This document shows, in pieces, positions 25,574-34,694 of a DNA stretch of 60,529 bases. The translations under genes were made by a program, and so were the position numbers. The DNA comes from Sphingomonadales bacterium (GTDB lineage Bacteria; Pseudomonadota; Alphaproteobacteria; Sphingomonadales; Sphingomonadaceae), in assembly GCA_027483465.1 (NCBI GenBank), contig JAIXUQ010000033.1, forward strand, positions 1-60,529, written 5' to 3'. Below the pieces are notes generated by a model, which made no database searches, had not been told where the DNA came from, and was given only the letters and a program-made list of their open reading frames with translations. The first letter of the stretch is position 1. Each line of letters begins with the position of its first letter.

Positions 25574-26398
25574 TCAGGCCTTCAGATTTTGGAAGGTGGC
25601 AGATTGCCGCGTCATCTGCGCCTGCACGGCGGCGCCCATGTCGTCGCCCTGCAGCATCCCGGCGTTCCACACCGCGACATATTCCAGCCCGTCGGCCACA
25701 CTGTGATCACGGCCATAGTTCAGCACCTGCTTGATCCCGGCAATGGCCAGCGGCGATTTGGCGCAAATCTCGCGCGCCATCGCATCGGCGGCGGCCAGCG
25801 CCGCCTCGTGGCTGGCCTCCACCCGGTTGACGAAGCCATAGCGCGCCGCCTCCGCCGCCGGGAATTTGCGGCCGGTATAGGCCAGTTCGCGCACCAGCCC
25901 CTGCGGCAGCAGGAAGGGGATGCGTTGCAGCGTGCCGACATCGGCGACGATGGCGACGTTGATTTCCTGGATGGTGAAATAGGCATCCTCGCTGGCGATG
26001 CGGATGTCGCACGCCGTGACCAGGTCCACCCCGCCGCCGATGCAGCCGCCATGGCACACGGCAATCACCGGCACGCGGCAATTGTCGATCACGTTGAAAC
26101 TGTCCTGCAGCTCCTTCACATGGCGGCGAAAGGCCTCGCGCTGGCGGCCCAGATCGGCGTTGCCCCGGCTGGCCGCCGCATTCTGCGCCGCCCATTTCAG
26201 ATCGAGCCCGGCGGTGAAATGCCGGCCCGTGGAGGCGATGATCACGCAGCGCACCGCCATGTCGTGATCGATGGCCTTGAACACCTGCACCATTTCCGGC
26301 CAGAAATCGCCGTTCATGGTGTTCAGCTCGGTCGGGCGATTGAGGGTGATGCGGGCGATGCCGTCCTCCACCCGGTAATCAAGGGTCTTGAGTTCCAT
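25574..26398 (-). CDS. Enoyl-CoA hydratase family, dienoyl-CoA isomerase-like
   Basis: A 274-residue crotonase-fold enzyme. Its oxyanion-hole segments are HFTAGLDL near 60-67 and [10 protein letters not shown] near 116-125. Asp125, Glu145 and Asp153 (VDL, IQEIN, VADVG) fall with the spacing of the three acidic residues of mammalian ECH1, delta-3,5-delta-2,4-dienoyl-CoA isomerase, and [13 protein letters not shown] is also ECH1-like. It therefore probably shifts double bonds during beta-oxidation of unsaturated acids rather than hydrating enoyl-CoA. The start at 26398 has GGGAGG upstream. It is divergent from the [2Fe-2S] gene, 30 bp apart. Confidence 0.88.
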   Translation of the reverse strand: MELKTLDYRVEDGIARITLNRPTELNTMNGDFWPEMVQVFKAIDHDMAVRCVIIASTGRHFTAGLDLKWAAQNAAASRGNADLGRQREAFRRHVKELQDSFNVIDNCRVPVIAVCHGGCIGGGVDLVTACDIRIASEDAYFTIQEINVAIVADVGTLQRIPFLLPQGLVRELAYTGRKFPAAEAARYGFVNRVEASHEAALAAADAMAREICAKSPLAIAGIKQVLNYGRDHSVADGLEYVAVWNAGMLQGDDMGAAVQAQMTRQSATFQNLKA

Positions 26399-26428
26399 AT
26401 CCGCCTCCCAGGGTCTATGGGGGAAGGC

Positions 26429-26875
26429 ATGACCAAGTTCACCGTCAACGGCAATCCTGTCGAATTTCTGATGGACCCCGCCACCCCGCTGCTGTGGGCG
26501 CTGCGCGAGGCGGCCGGGCTCACCGGCACCAAGTTCGGCTGTGGCGCCGGCCTGTGCGGGGCCTGCACCGTGCACGTGGATGGCAAGGCCACCCGCAGCT
26601 GCCAGATCAGCATCGCCGATCTGGAAGGCACGTTCGTCACCACCATCGAGGGCCTGTCCGACAATCGCGACCATGCCCTGCAACAGGCGTGGATCGCGCT
26701 CCAGGTGCCGCAATGCGGCTATTGCCAATCCGGCATGATCATGGCCGCCGCCGCCCTGTTGAAGGAAAAGCCGAAGCCGACCGATGCCGACATCGATGCC
26801 GCCATCACCAACATCTGCCGCTGCGGCACCTATCCGCGCATCCGCAAGGCCATCCATCTGGCCGCTGCCGGCTGA
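26429..26875 (+). CDS. [2Fe-2S] subunit of a molybdenum hydroxylase, IorA-like
   Basis: A 148-residue iron-sulfur protein of the xanthine dehydrogenase small-subunit family. The plant-ferredoxin-type cluster ligands are Cys38, Cys43, Cys46 and Cys58, and the second helical-domain cluster ligands are Cys96, Cys99, Cys130 and Cys132. The size and the [14 protein letters not shown] ending match isoquinoline 1-oxidoreductase alpha subunits. Its normal partner, the molybdopterin-binding IorB subunit, should be next door but the following genes are on the other strand and unrelated. The start at 26429 has GGGGGAAGG upstream. It may serve a partner encoded elsewhere, or be a remnant. Confidence 0.88.
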   Translation: MTKFTVNGNPVEFLMDPATPLLWALREAAGLTGTKFGCGAGLCGACTVHVDGKATRSCQISIADLEGTFVTTIEGLSDNRDHALQQAWIALQVPQCGYCQSGMIMAAAALLKEKPKPTDADIDAAITNICRCGTYPRIRKAIHLAAAG

Positions 26876-26893
26876 GGCCGGCCCGGCAATCCG

Positions 26894-27805
26894 CTATCGC
26901 CACCAGCGGGACAGATCGTCCGGAATTTCGGCGCCGCGGCTGACCGTCTCGCGCCACCAGCCGGCCGGGCCGCGGCCATTGTCGGCCACCACCGGGGCCA
27001 GATAGACGGCCGGCAGCACCACCTGTTCGGCCTTTGCATGGGTGCGGCGCAGGATCGGCAGCAGCCGGCCATCGCGGCGGGCCCAGGCCTCCATGCGGGT
27101 GATGACCGGGCCGAAATCGCCATCGCGGCGGAACGACAGGCGCTGCACCAGATCGGCGCTGGCCAGCGGGGCGCTGTCAACCACTGCACACAGGCCGGCG
27201 GCGGCAAGCCGTTCCTGGTCTTCTGACCACAGCCAGTCGAGTTGCCGCGCCGTCTTGCCCACCGGCGGACAGGGCCGGCCGCCGGCCGGCACCAGCCGCA
27301 GGCGCGGCAGGGTGGCGGGCCGGGCCGGATCGATGCTGCGGCCATCGCCGATCAGCACCGCGTCCACGCCATGATCGCGCATGGCCTGGATGCAGGTGGA
27401 ATCGCAGGTTTCAGCCAGGCCGAGCAGCGCCAGCGTGCCGCCGCGCGGCAGGGCGACTCTGACACCCATGTCACCCGCCACGGCGGCGGCCAGCCCCGCT
27501 TCGGTTTCGCGCGCCGACAGCCACGGCGGCAGCAGCGCCAGCGCCGCCACCAGCAGCGCGGCGCCCGCCCAGCCGGCCGGGCGGAACCGGTGCCGCGTCG
27601 CCAGCAGCGGCAGGATCACCGCGCCCATGTAGAGAAACAGGCCCGGCGCGATCAGGGCAAACAGCAGCACCGGAATGGTGACCAGCAATATGCCCCACCA
27701 GCCGAAAATGCCCAGCCACAGCGCCACTGCCGCGGTGCCGCCGGTGATCATCCAGGCCCAGCCGATGCGCTTTTCCCAGCGCGACAGCGGCGGATCGACG
27801 ATCAT
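26894..27805 (-). CDS. Membrane protein of unknown function
   Basis: A 303-residue protein I do not recognise. The N-terminal 100 residues hold about three TM segments (16-35, 38-62 and 78-95), after which the protein is soluble and probably periplasmic. The soluble part contains ETCDSTCIQAMRDHGVDAVLIGDG, with Cys residues 4 apart, and further Cys residues in GRPCPP and LCAVV, which would permit disulfides outside the cytoplasm. The gene follows the two DsrE genes with a 4-bp gap, and the shared strand suggests one transcription unit. A link to sulfur handling is only suggested by the neighbours. Confidence 0.7.
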   Translation of the reverse strand: MIVDPPLSRWEKRIGWAWMITGGTAAVALWLGIFGWWGILLVTIPVLLFALIAPGLFLYMGAVILPLLATRHRFRPAGWAGAALLVAALALLPPWLSARETEAGLAAAVAGDMGVRVALPRGGTLALLGLAETCDSTCIQAMRDHGVDAVLIGDGRSIDPARPATLPRLRLVPAGGRPCPPVGKTARQLDWLWSEDQERLAAAGLCAVVDSAPLASADLVQRLSFRRDGDFGPVITRMEAWARRDGRLLPILRRTHAKAEQVVLPAVYLAPVVADNGRGPAGWWRETVSRGAEIPDDLSRWWR

Positions 27806-27809
27806 GCGA

Positions 27810-28349
27810 TCAGAACGGATTCAGCGTGTAGCCGCGCTGCTGGTAGAGGGCGTGGGCGGTGATCGCCGAAAGCGACATCTTCACGCCGGGGATGAGATCG
27901 GCCTTGCCGATCTTCTGGCTGGCGGCGGTCTGCCCGCACAAGATGAACTCCACCCCGGCGCCCAGCAATTTCTTCACCGCATCGGCGCTGGCATTGGCCT
28001 TGCCCTCGTTGCGGGCGGCATAGGCGGCCTCGTTCAGCAGATCAAAGGCGGACGGGCCGTGGAAGATCAGCACGATCTGCACATCCTTGCGCGGCACGCC
28101 GGCGGCGACATGCATGTTGAGCGTGCGCGCCGCGGTTTCGATCTGGCGGCTGAGTTGGCCCGGCGGCGTGCGGGCGGACAGATCGAAGGCGATCCGGAAT
28201 TTCGTGCCCTTCGGGATCGGCACATCGCTGTCCACCGGGGCGATCGGGCCGACATCGGGCAGCACCGGGCCGGCCTGAAAGCCGCTGCGATCCTGGGCCA
28301 GCGCCGGCGCCGCGAGCAGGAGAGAGGCGAGGAGCGCGGCACGCAGCAT
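27810..28349 (-). CDS. Exported DsrE-family protein, first paralogue
   Basis: A 179-residue protein with a signal peptide (about 1-18, cut after PALA). The mature part has a DsrE/DsrF-like alpha/beta fold: VQIVLIFHGPSAFDLL in the middle, a conserved Cys in VEFILCGQT, and a closing ISA-like helix before GYTLNPF at the end. DsrE proteins bind or relay sulfur on that Cys; exported members are uncharacterised. It lies 11 bp downstream of its paralogue (28361-28876), and both end in the same GYTLNPF, so they arose by duplication. Confidence 0.82.
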   Translation of the reverse strand: MLRAALLASLLLAAPALAQDRSGFQAGPVLPDVGPIAPVDSDVPIPKGTKFRIAFDLSARTPPGQLSRQIETAARTLNMHVAAGVPRKDVQIVLIFHGPSAFDLLNEAAYAARNEGKANASADAVKKLLGAGVEFILCGQTAASQKIGKADLIPGVKMSLSAITAHALYQQRGYTLNPF

Positions 28350-28360
28350 GGGGGGGCCTT

Positions 28361-28876
28361 TCAGAACGGGTTCAGCGTATAGCCCTGGGCCTGCAGGATG
28401 GCATGGGCGCTGCTGGCAGAAATGGCCAGTTCCACGCCGGGAAGCAAGTCAGCCTTTTTCACGCCCATCATGTTGGCGGCCTGGCCGCAGACGATGAAGC
28501 GCACGCCCTTGGCCAGCATTTCCTTCACCATCGCCTCGCTGGCGTTGGCGGCGCCGGCGTTGCGCGCGGTATAAACCTCAGGTCTGGTCAGTTCGGCGAT
28601 GGCCGGGCCGTGGACGACCACAGCCACCGCCACGTCCCGCTCGGCCATCCCGTTGCCGACATGGGAATTGATGAAGCGCGCCGCGGTTTCAAAGCCGGGG
28701 TTGCGCTTGCCCGGCGCGGCGGCGGTGACGTCATAGACATGGCGCAACACCGTACCCTTGGGGATCAGCACGTCATGTTCGGTGGCGGTGTAGCTGCCGA
28801 AGCCACGAAAGACCGGGCCATCGAGCGCCGCCGCCGGGCTGGCGAGCAGGACGAGGGCCAGCAGGGCGGTGCGCAT
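28361..28876 (-). CDS. Exported DsrE-family protein, second paralogue
   Basis: A 171-residue relative of the next gene, with a signal peptide (about 1-17, ending SPAAA). The DsrE core is VAVAVVVHGPAIAEL, the Cys sits in VRFIVCGQAAN, and the C-terminus is GYTLNPF. Both paralogues carry a DVLIPKGT or DVPIPKGT segment near residue 40. The start at 28876 overlaps the nitronate monooxygenase stop by one base; the longer frame is Arg-rich and lies inside that gene. Two exported DsrE proteins in tandem may form a heteromer like DsrEF, which is inference. Confidence 0.82.
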   Translation of the reverse strand: MRTALLALVLLASPAAALDGPVFRGFGSYTATEHDVLIPKGTVLRHVYDVTAAAPGKRNPGFETAARFINSHVGNGMAERDVAVAVVVHGPAIAELTRPEVYTARNAGAANASEAMVKEMLAKGVRFIVCGQAANMMGVKKADLLPGVELAISASSAHAILQAQGYTLNPF

Positions 28877-29832
28877 CAGCCAAAGCTCCTGAGGCTTTTC
28901 AGGGTCGATTCGGCTTCGGCCACGGTGCGGCGCACGATCTCGCCGGCGGGCAGGATTTCGGTGATGCCGCCACCGCCCTGCCCGGCCGCCAGGCACTGGG
29001 TTTCGGGGATCACGTCAAGCACGCCGGCGATCGGGCCGAGCCGGTTCAACTGGACCGATTCGGCCACCTGCGCGGCGAACGGCTTGGCATCGCGATTGTC
29101 GAAGTTGCGATTCGAATCATTCACGATGGCGCGCAGCGTCTTGCCGGTGAACACCTTGGAGATGACGGTGTCGCTTTCCGACATGCCCACGATGGCCTCC
29201 TTGTATTTCTGGCCGGCATGCGCCTCTTCCGACGCGATGAAGCGGGTGCCCATCCACACGCCGACACAGCCAAAGGCCAGCGCGGCGGCGAGGCCGCGGC
29301 CATCATAAAGGCCACCGGCCGCCACCACCGGGATATCGACCGCGTCGACACATTGCGGCCACAGCGCCACCGAGGCGACGCTGCCGGTGTGGCCGCCGCC
29401 CTCGGTGCCCTGCGCGATGATCACGTCGCAGCCGGCCTCGGCGGCCTTCACCGCATGCTTCACATTGCCGGCCATGCACATGACGATCACGCCGGCGGCC
29501 TTGAGTTCGTTGATGATCGCCACCGGCACGCCCAGGCCGGCGATGAAGGCCCTGGCACCGCCCTTGATGATCACATCGACACTGGCGGTGAGGGTTTCGG
29601 GCTGGGCGGTGAGCAGATCGACGCCGAAGGGCTTGTCGGTCAGGTCCTTCACGCGCGCCATCTGGTCGGCAATGAACTTCGGCGGCAGGCCGGCCATGCC
29701 CAGCGAGCCGAAGCCGCCGGCCGCCGAGACGGCGGCGCACACCTCGGCATAGGAGACGCCGCCCATGCCGGCGAGCAGCACCGGATGCTCGACACCGAGC
29801 AGATCGCAGATCGGGGTGTGGATCGTCATCAT
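28876..29832 (-). CDS. Nitronate monooxygenase family flavoprotein
   Basis: A 318-residue FMN-dependent TIM-barrel enzyme of the 2-nitropropane dioxygenase family. Visible elements are the N-terminal HPVLLAGMGGVS (phosphate and flavin site), DVIIAQGTEGGGHTG (catalytic-type His and glycine-rich FMN loop), VVAAGGLYDGRG and GVWMGTRFIAS. It would oxidise alkyl nitronates or act as an enoyl reductase-like enzyme; substrate cannot be deduced. The tandem ATGATGA at 29829-29832 overlaps the aldehyde dehydrogenase stop, so coupling is likely. It precedes the DsrE pair. Confidence 0.88.
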   Translation of the reverse strand: MMTIHTPICDLLGVEHPVLLAGMGGVSYAEVCAAVSAAGGFGSLGMAGLPPKFIADQMARVKDLTDKPFGVDLLTAQPETLTASVDVIIKGGARAFIAGLGVPVAIINELKAAGVIVMCMAGNVKHAVKAAEAGCDVIIAQGTEGGGHTGSVASVALWPQCVDAVDIPVVAAGGLYDGRGLAAALAFGCVGVWMGTRFIASEEAHAGQKYKEAIVGMSESDTVISKVFTGKTLRAIVNDSNRNFDNRDAKPFAAQVAESVQLNRLGPIAGVLDVIPETQCLAAGQGGGGITEILPAGEIVRRTVAEAESTLKSLRSFG

Positions 29833-31265
29833 TCCGCCGCCTGTGCTTCGCCAAAGCCGATGATGGCCTTGGTTTCGAGGAAATCGGCAAAGCCATGATC
29901 GCCCCATTCGCGGCCGTTGCCGGATTGCTTGTAGCCGCCAAACGGCGCCATCAGATCAAAGCCGGCCTGGTTGATGTTGACCTGGCCGGCGCGCAGTTCG
30001 CGGGCCACCTTGCGGGCGTGCTCCGGCTCGCCCTGAACATAGGCGGCAAGGCCGTACACCGTGTCATTGCCGATGGCGATGGCCTGCTCCTCGCTGTCAT
30101 AGGGCAGCATGGCCAGCACCGGGCCGAAGATTTCCTCGCGCGCGATGGTCATGTCGTTGGTCACATCGGCAAAGATGGTGGGTTTGACATAATAGCCCTT
30201 GTCCAGCCCCTCGGGCCGGCCGGGGCCGCCAGCGACCAGCGTGGCGCCTTCCTTGATGCCGGTTTCGATCAGGCCCTGGATCTTGTTCCACTGGGTTTCG
30301 CTCACCACCGGGCCCATGGCGCTGTTGCCATTGGGATCGCCCACGGTGGTGGCTTCCGCGACCTGCTTGGCGATGGCGGCGGCCTCGGCCATCCTGGCGC
30401 GCGGCACCAGCATGCGGGTGGGGGCGTTGCAGCTCTGGCCCGAATTCATCATCACGCTCTGCACGCCGCCGGACACCGCCTTCACCAGATCGGCATCGGG
30501 CAGCACGATGTTGGGCGATTTGCCGCCCAGTTCCTGGGCGACGCGCTTGACGGTGTCGGCGGCATTCTTGGCCACCGCGATGCCGGCGCGGGTGGAACCG
30601 GTGAAGCTCACCATGTCCACATCCGGATGGCTGGACAGCGCCACGCCCACGCCGGGGCCATCGCCGTTGACGAGGTTGAACACGCCCTTGGGCACGCCGG
30701 CAGCATGGAGGATTTCCGTCCAGATATACCCCGAGAAGGGCGCGATTTCCGAGGGTTTCAGCACCATGGTGCAGCCGACGGCCAGCGCCGGCGCGACCTT
30801 GCAGGCGATCTGGTTGATCGGCCAGTTCCACGGCGTGATGAAGGCGCACACGCCGATCGGTTCCTTGGTGATCAGCGTGGTGCCGCGCATCTCGTCAAAC
30901 CTGTAGCCCTTCAGCACCTCGATGGCGGTGCCGATGTGGCCGATGCCCAGCGCCGCCTGGGCCTGGTTGCTGAGCCAGGCCGGCGCGCCCATTTCCTCGG
31001 TGATGGCCGCCGCGATGTCGTTGTAGCGCTTCTGATATTCGGCGGCGATGGCGCCCAGCAGCTCGATCCGCTCCTTGACGCTGGTGCGGGCAAAGGCCGG
31101 AAAGGCGGCCTTGGCGGCGGCGACGGCGCGATCGACATCGGCGGCGCTGCCCAGGTTGATGCGGCCGGCCACGGCCTCGGTGGCGGGGTTGATCACATCG
31201 AGCGGATTGGCCGTGGCCGGCTCCACCCATTCGCCGTTGATGTAGAAGTGCAGATAATCACGCAT
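29829..31265 (-). CDS. NAD(P)-dependent aldehyde dehydrogenase
   Basis: A 478-residue member of the aldehyde dehydrogenase superfamily, oxidising an aldehyde to its acid. The general base Glu245 (ELGGKSPN) and the nucleophile Cys279 ([11 protein letters not shown]) are 34 residues apart as usual. FTGSTRAG marks the cofactor loop and [11 protein letters not shown] the C-terminal motif. The substrate is unknown; the N-terminal [10 protein letters not shown] pattern is common in broad-specificity enzymes. The start at 31265 is the first ATG of the domain. It is probably co-transcribed with the nitronate monooxygenase. Confidence 0.92.
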   Translation of the reverse strand: MRDYLHFYINGEWVEPATANPLDVINPATEAVAGRINLGSAADVDRAVAAAKAAFPAFARTSVKERIELLGAIAAEYQKRYNDIAAAITEEMGAPAWLSNQAQAALGIGHIGTAIEVLKGYRFDEMRGTTLITKEPIGVCAFITPWNWPINQIACKVAPALAVGCTMVLKPSEIAPFSGYIWTEILHAAGVPKGVFNLVNGDGPGVGVALSSHPDVDMVSFTGSTRAGIAVAKNAADTVKRVAQELGGKSPNIVLPDADLVKAVSGGVQSVMMNSGQSCNAPTRMLVPRARMAEAAAIAKQVAEATTVGDPNGNSAMGPVVSETQWNKIQGLIETGIKEGATLVAGGPGRPEGLDKGYYVKPTIFADVTNDMTIAREEIFGPVLAMLPYDSEEQAIAIGNDTVYGLAAYVQGEPEHARKVARELRAGQVNINQAGFDLMAPFGGYKQSGNGREWGDHGFADFLETKAIIGFGEAQAAE

Positions 31266-31349
31266 GATGCATCCTCCCCAGGAGCTGATTGCAGTGGTTG
31301 TAGCACGCCCCGCGGCCGATTCGGCGCTTGGGCTTTTTGAGGGGGGGCG

Positions 31350-32621
31350 CTATTTCGCCGGCAGCAGCATGGTGGCCGCCGCCGTCATGGTTTGGACGCC
31401 GGTGGCGATGGTGGGCGCCGGATCGGGGGCCCAGCCGGCATTGTGCAGCGACGGGATGGCCGGGCCGCCCTTTTGCGCCGCATCCCACTGCGCCTGGCCC
31501 ACGCCGCCCAGCCAATAGATCACCGAAGGGATGCCCAGCGTGGTGCCGAAGATGTTGTAATCCTCCGACGCCATCGACGGATCGAGATCGATCACGCGGG
31601 CCTTGCCCAGCACGGTTTCAAAACGCGCCTTCAGCCGCAGGGCCAGCGGCGTGTCGTTCAGCGTGGGCGGCGCGGCGGCGCCCTGGGCGAATGTGGGCAT
31701 CAATTGTTCGGGGATGCCGGCGGCGATCGCCTCGCCCTTCGCCACACGCATGATGCCCTCCAGCAGGCGCTGCTGCTGCCGGGCGTCATAGCTGCGGATG
31801 GTCAGTTGCAGCTTCACCTCGTCGGGGATGATGTTGTGCTTCGTGCCGCCGTGGATGCTGCCCACCGTCACCACCGCCGGCTGGAACGGATCATTCTCGC
31901 GGCTCACCAGCGTTTGCAGGGCGCTGACGATGCGGCTGGCCAGCACCACCGGGTCCTTGGTGGTGGCCGGATAGGCGCCATGGCCGCCGATGCCCTTGAC
32001 GCTGATGTCCATGAAACTGGCGGTGGAGAGCGCGCGATCGGGCGGCACGCTCACGGTGCCGGCGGGGATGCGGCTGTCGTCATGCAGGGCCAGGGCGAAA
32101 TCCGGCTTGGGGAAGCGGGTGAACAGGCCATCGTCGATCATCGCCTTGGCACCCATGGAGATTTCCTCGGATGGCTGGCCGATCATCACCAGCGTGCCGC
32201 GCCACGCCTTGCGGTTTTCCGCCATCCAGCGCGCCACGCCCACCCACACCGCCATGTGGATATCATGGCCGCAGGCGTGCATCACATAAGTGTCCTCGCC
32301 GCCGTCATAATGGCCTTTGGCGGTGCTGGCATAGGGCAGGCCGGTGGCCTCCTTCACCGGCAGCGCGTCCATGTCGGCCCGGATCAGCAGCGTCGGGCCC
32401 TTGCCGTTCCTCAGCACCGCCACCACGCCGGTGCGGCCCACCTTCTCGGTCACCTCAAAGCCGGCGGCGCGTGCCTCGGCGGCAAGGATGCCGGCCGACC
32501 GCACCTCCTGAAAGCCCAGTTCGGGGTGGGCGTGCAGATCCTTGTAGAGGGTGACAAGATCAACCGGCGCCGCCGCGGCGGGTGCGGCGGCCAGCAGCAG
32601 GGCGGGGAACAGCATCTTCAT
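31350..32621 (-). CDS. Exported M20 family amidohydrolase, first paralogue
   Basis: A 423-residue metallohydrolase of the M20D (hippurate hydrolase / HipO-like) group with a signal peptide (about 1-18). The binuclear metal site elements are RADMDALP near 80-87, HACGHDIHM near 113-121 with a CGH motif, the catalytic Glu pair in GQPSEE and a late His. Family members cleave N-acyl or N-carbamoyl amino acids or act as carboxypeptidases; a periplasmic role is expected. It lies 18 bp downstream of a paralogue, and much of the sequence is nearly identical between the two, including the repeated LYKDLHAHPELGFQEVRS segment. Confidence 0.9.
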   Translation of the reverse strand: MKMLFPALLLAAAPAAAAPVDLVTLYKDLHAHPELGFQEVRSAGILAAEARAAGFEVTEKVGRTGVVAVLRNGKGPTLLIRADMDALPVKEATGLPYASTAKGHYDGGEDTYVMHACGHDIHMAVWVGVARWMAENRKAWRGTLVMIGQPSEEISMGAKAMIDDGLFTRFPKPDFALALHDDSRIPAGTVSVPPDRALSTASFMDISVKGIGGHGAYPATTKDPVVLASRIVSALQTLVSRENDPFQPAVVTVGSIHGGTKHNIIPDEVKLQLTIRSYDARQQQRLLEGIMRVAKGEAIAAGIPEQLMPTFAQGAAAPPTLNDTPLALRLKARFETVLGKARVIDLDPSMASEDYNIFGTTLGIPSVIYWLGGVGQAQWDAAQKGGPAIPSLHNAGWAPDPAPTIATGVQTMTAAATMLLPAK

Positions 32622-32639
32622 CAGCGCATGTCCTTGCGA

Positions 32640-33923
32640 TCAGCGGGTGGCCGGCAGCAACATCATCACCGCATCGGTCATGGTCGCAACGCCGGTGGCG
32701 ATGGTGGGTTCGGGATCGGGCGCCCAGCGCGGATTGTGCGGGCCGGGCAATTTGGTGCCGTCCTGCTGGGCCTTGGCCCACACCGCCGGGTTCACCGCAC
32801 CCAGCGAATACATCACGGTCTGGATGCGGGCATCGGCAAGGCCGAACTGGTTGAAATCCTCCGAGGCCATGGACGGATTGCCCTCCAGCACCCGGTCAGG
32901 CCCCAGTGTCTTCTGGAACAGCGCCTTGATGCGGGTGGCCAGCGGCGTGGTGTTGATGGTGGGCTGGGTGCCGTTGGGGTCCACTGTCACTTCGGGATAA
33001 AGCGATTCGGGCAAGCCGGCCGCCATCGCCTCGCCGCGCGCGATCCGCCTGATGCCCGCGATCAACCGCGCCTGCACCCCGGCATCAAAGCTGCGCACCG
33101 TCAGTTGCAGATGCACGCTTTCACCGATGATATTGTGCTTGGTGCCGCCGTGGATGCTGCCCACCGTCACCACCGCCGGCTGGAACGGGTCATTCTCGCG
33201 GCTCACCAATGTTTGCAGCGCCACCACGATGCGGCTGGCCAGCACCACCGGGTCCTTGGTGTCAGCCGGATAGGCGCCGTGGCCGCCGATGCCCTTCACC
33301 TCGATATCCACCGTGTCAGCCGCCGATGCGTTGGCCGCCAGATTCACCTGCACGGTGCCCGCCGGGCCGGGGCCATCGTGCAGGGCCAGCGCATAATCGG
33401 GGCGGCCAAAGCGGGCATAAAGCCCATCGGCCAGCATGGCGCGGGCGCCCTGGATGATCTCCTCGGCCGGTTGCGCCACCAGCATCACCGTGCCGCGCCA
33501 GCGCGCCTTGTTGGCGGCCAGCGCCCGCGCCACGCCCACCCACACCGCCATGTGGATATCATGGCCGCAGGCGTGCATCACCGGGGTTTCCGGGCCGCCC
33601 TGATAATGGCCGGTCACCTGGCTGGCATAGGGCAGGCCGGTGATTTCCTTCACCGGCAGCGCATCCATGTCGGCGCGCACCAGCACGGTGGGGCCCTTGC
33701 CGTTCTTCAGCATCGCCACCACGCCGGTGCCGCCCACCTTCTCGGTCACCTCAAAGCCGGCAGCGCGCGCCTCGGCGGCCAGGATGCCGGCCGATCGCAC
33801 CTCCTGAAAGCCCAGTTCGGGATGGGCGTGCAGATCCTTGTAGAGGCTGACAAGATCAACCGGCGCGGCCTGGGCCGCCCCCGCCAGCAGCAGCGCGGTT
33901 ACAGCCCCGAACATCCGTCCCAT
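32640..33923 (-). CDS. Exported M20 family amidohydrolase, second paralogue
   Basis: A 427-residue paralogue of the adjacent gene, with signal peptide MGRMFGAVTALLLAGAAQA. The same metal-site motifs are present: RADMDALP, HACGHDIHM and QPAEE. The N-terminal 90 residues of the mature proteins are almost the same, whereas the dimerisation domain and C-terminus diverge more. The start at 33923 lies 25 bp inside the end of the tauE gene; longer frames run through that gene. The active-site residues look intact, so both copies should be enzymes, perhaps with different acyl or peptide substrates. Confidence 0.9.
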   Translation of the reverse strand: MGRMFGAVTALLLAGAAQAAPVDLVSLYKDLHAHPELGFQEVRSAGILAAEARAAGFEVTEKVGGTGVVAMLKNGKGPTVLVRADMDALPVKEITGLPYASQVTGHYQGGPETPVMHACGHDIHMAVWVGVARALAANKARWRGTVMLVAQPAEEIIQGARAMLADGLYARFGRPDYALALHDGPGPAGTVQVNLAANASAADTVDIEVKGIGGHGAYPADTKDPVVLASRIVVALQTLVSRENDPFQPAVVTVGSIHGGTKHNIIGESVHLQLTVRSFDAGVQARLIAGIRRIARGEAMAAGLPESLYPEVTVDPNGTQPTINTTPLATRIKALFQKTLGPDRVLEGNPSMASEDFNQFGLADARIQTVMYSLGAVNPAVWAKAQQDGTKLPGPHNPRWAPDPEPTIATGVATMTDAVMMLLPATR

Positions 33924-34690
33924 AGCAATTTGCCTCCCACCAGGATCATCAATGCGTGCATGATGGCATAGAAACGCGGGCCGTCCACGCGCCGCACCAG
34001 CACGGTGCCGGCCCAGGTGGAGAGCAGCGCCGCCGGCAGCAGCGCCGCCACATACAGCATGTTGGCCGCGGTGAACGCCCCCAGCGCGGCATAGGCCGGC
34101 ACCTTCAACCAGTTGATCACCGCGAAAAACACGCTGCTGGTGCCGATGAAGGCATCGCGCGGCAGCTTCATCGGCAGCACATGCATCTGGAACGGCGGGC
34201 CGCCGGCATGGGCGATCTGGCTGGTGAAGCCGGCCGCCGCCCCCATTGCCACGCCCTGCCAGGGCTGGCCCGGCCGCGCCGGGGCGCCGCGCCGTTCGGC
34301 GCGGATGCGCTGGATGCCAAAGCCCAGCGCGATCAAGCCCACCGCCGCCTCCACCGCCGCCACCGGCACGAAGCGCGCCAGCGCCCAGCCGGCCAGGATG
34401 CCCAGGCACGATCCCGGCAGCATCAGCGCCAGCACGCGGTTGTTGCGCTGGGCGCCAAAGGCCTTCACCGAAAACACGTCCTGCACCAACAGGATCGGCA
34501 GCAGGATGGCGGCGGCCAGCACCGGGCTCATCCCCAGCGCCATGATCGGCACGCCCAGCACGCCCAGCCCGGCAAAGCCGCCCTTGGCCAACCCCAGCAC
34601 CGCCACCCCGGCGATGGCGGCGGCCCAGAAGGCCCAGCCCGGCGCGGCCAGCGTGGCGGCGATGCCCGCCAGTTCCGATTCGGCCAGCAT
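33899..34690 (-). CDS. TauE/SafE family sulfite or anion exporter
   Basis: A 263-residue membrane protein with about eight TM segments in the typical two-fold repeat. The duplicated signature is visible as GLAKGGFAGLGVLGVPIMAL near 32-51 and GFTSQIAHAGGPPFQMHVL in the second half. TauE/SafE proteins export sulfite, sulfoacetate or related organic anions. Its stop lies 25 bp inside the downstream M20 gene, so coupling is probable. The specific substrate is not readable from the sequence. Confidence 0.88.
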   Translation of the reverse strand: MLAESELAGIAATLAAPGWAFWAAAIAGVAVLGLAKGGFAGLGVLGVPIMALGMSPVLAAAILLPILLVQDVFSVKAFGAQRNNRVLALMLPGSCLGILAGWALARFVPVAAVEAAVGLIALGFGIQRIRAERRGAPARPGQPWQGVAMGAAAGFTSQIAHAGGPPFQMHVLPMKLPRDAFIGTSSVFFAVINWLKVPAYAALGAFTAANMLYVAALLPAALLSTWAGTVLVRRVDGPRFYAIMHALMILVGGKLLWDGCSGL

Positions 34691-34694
34691 GGCC

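Noticed and set aside
31392-33971. An 859-residue plus-strand frame opposite the two M20 genes
   Set aside because: Its internal repeats mirror the duplicated minus-strand genes, as expected for an antisense shadow.
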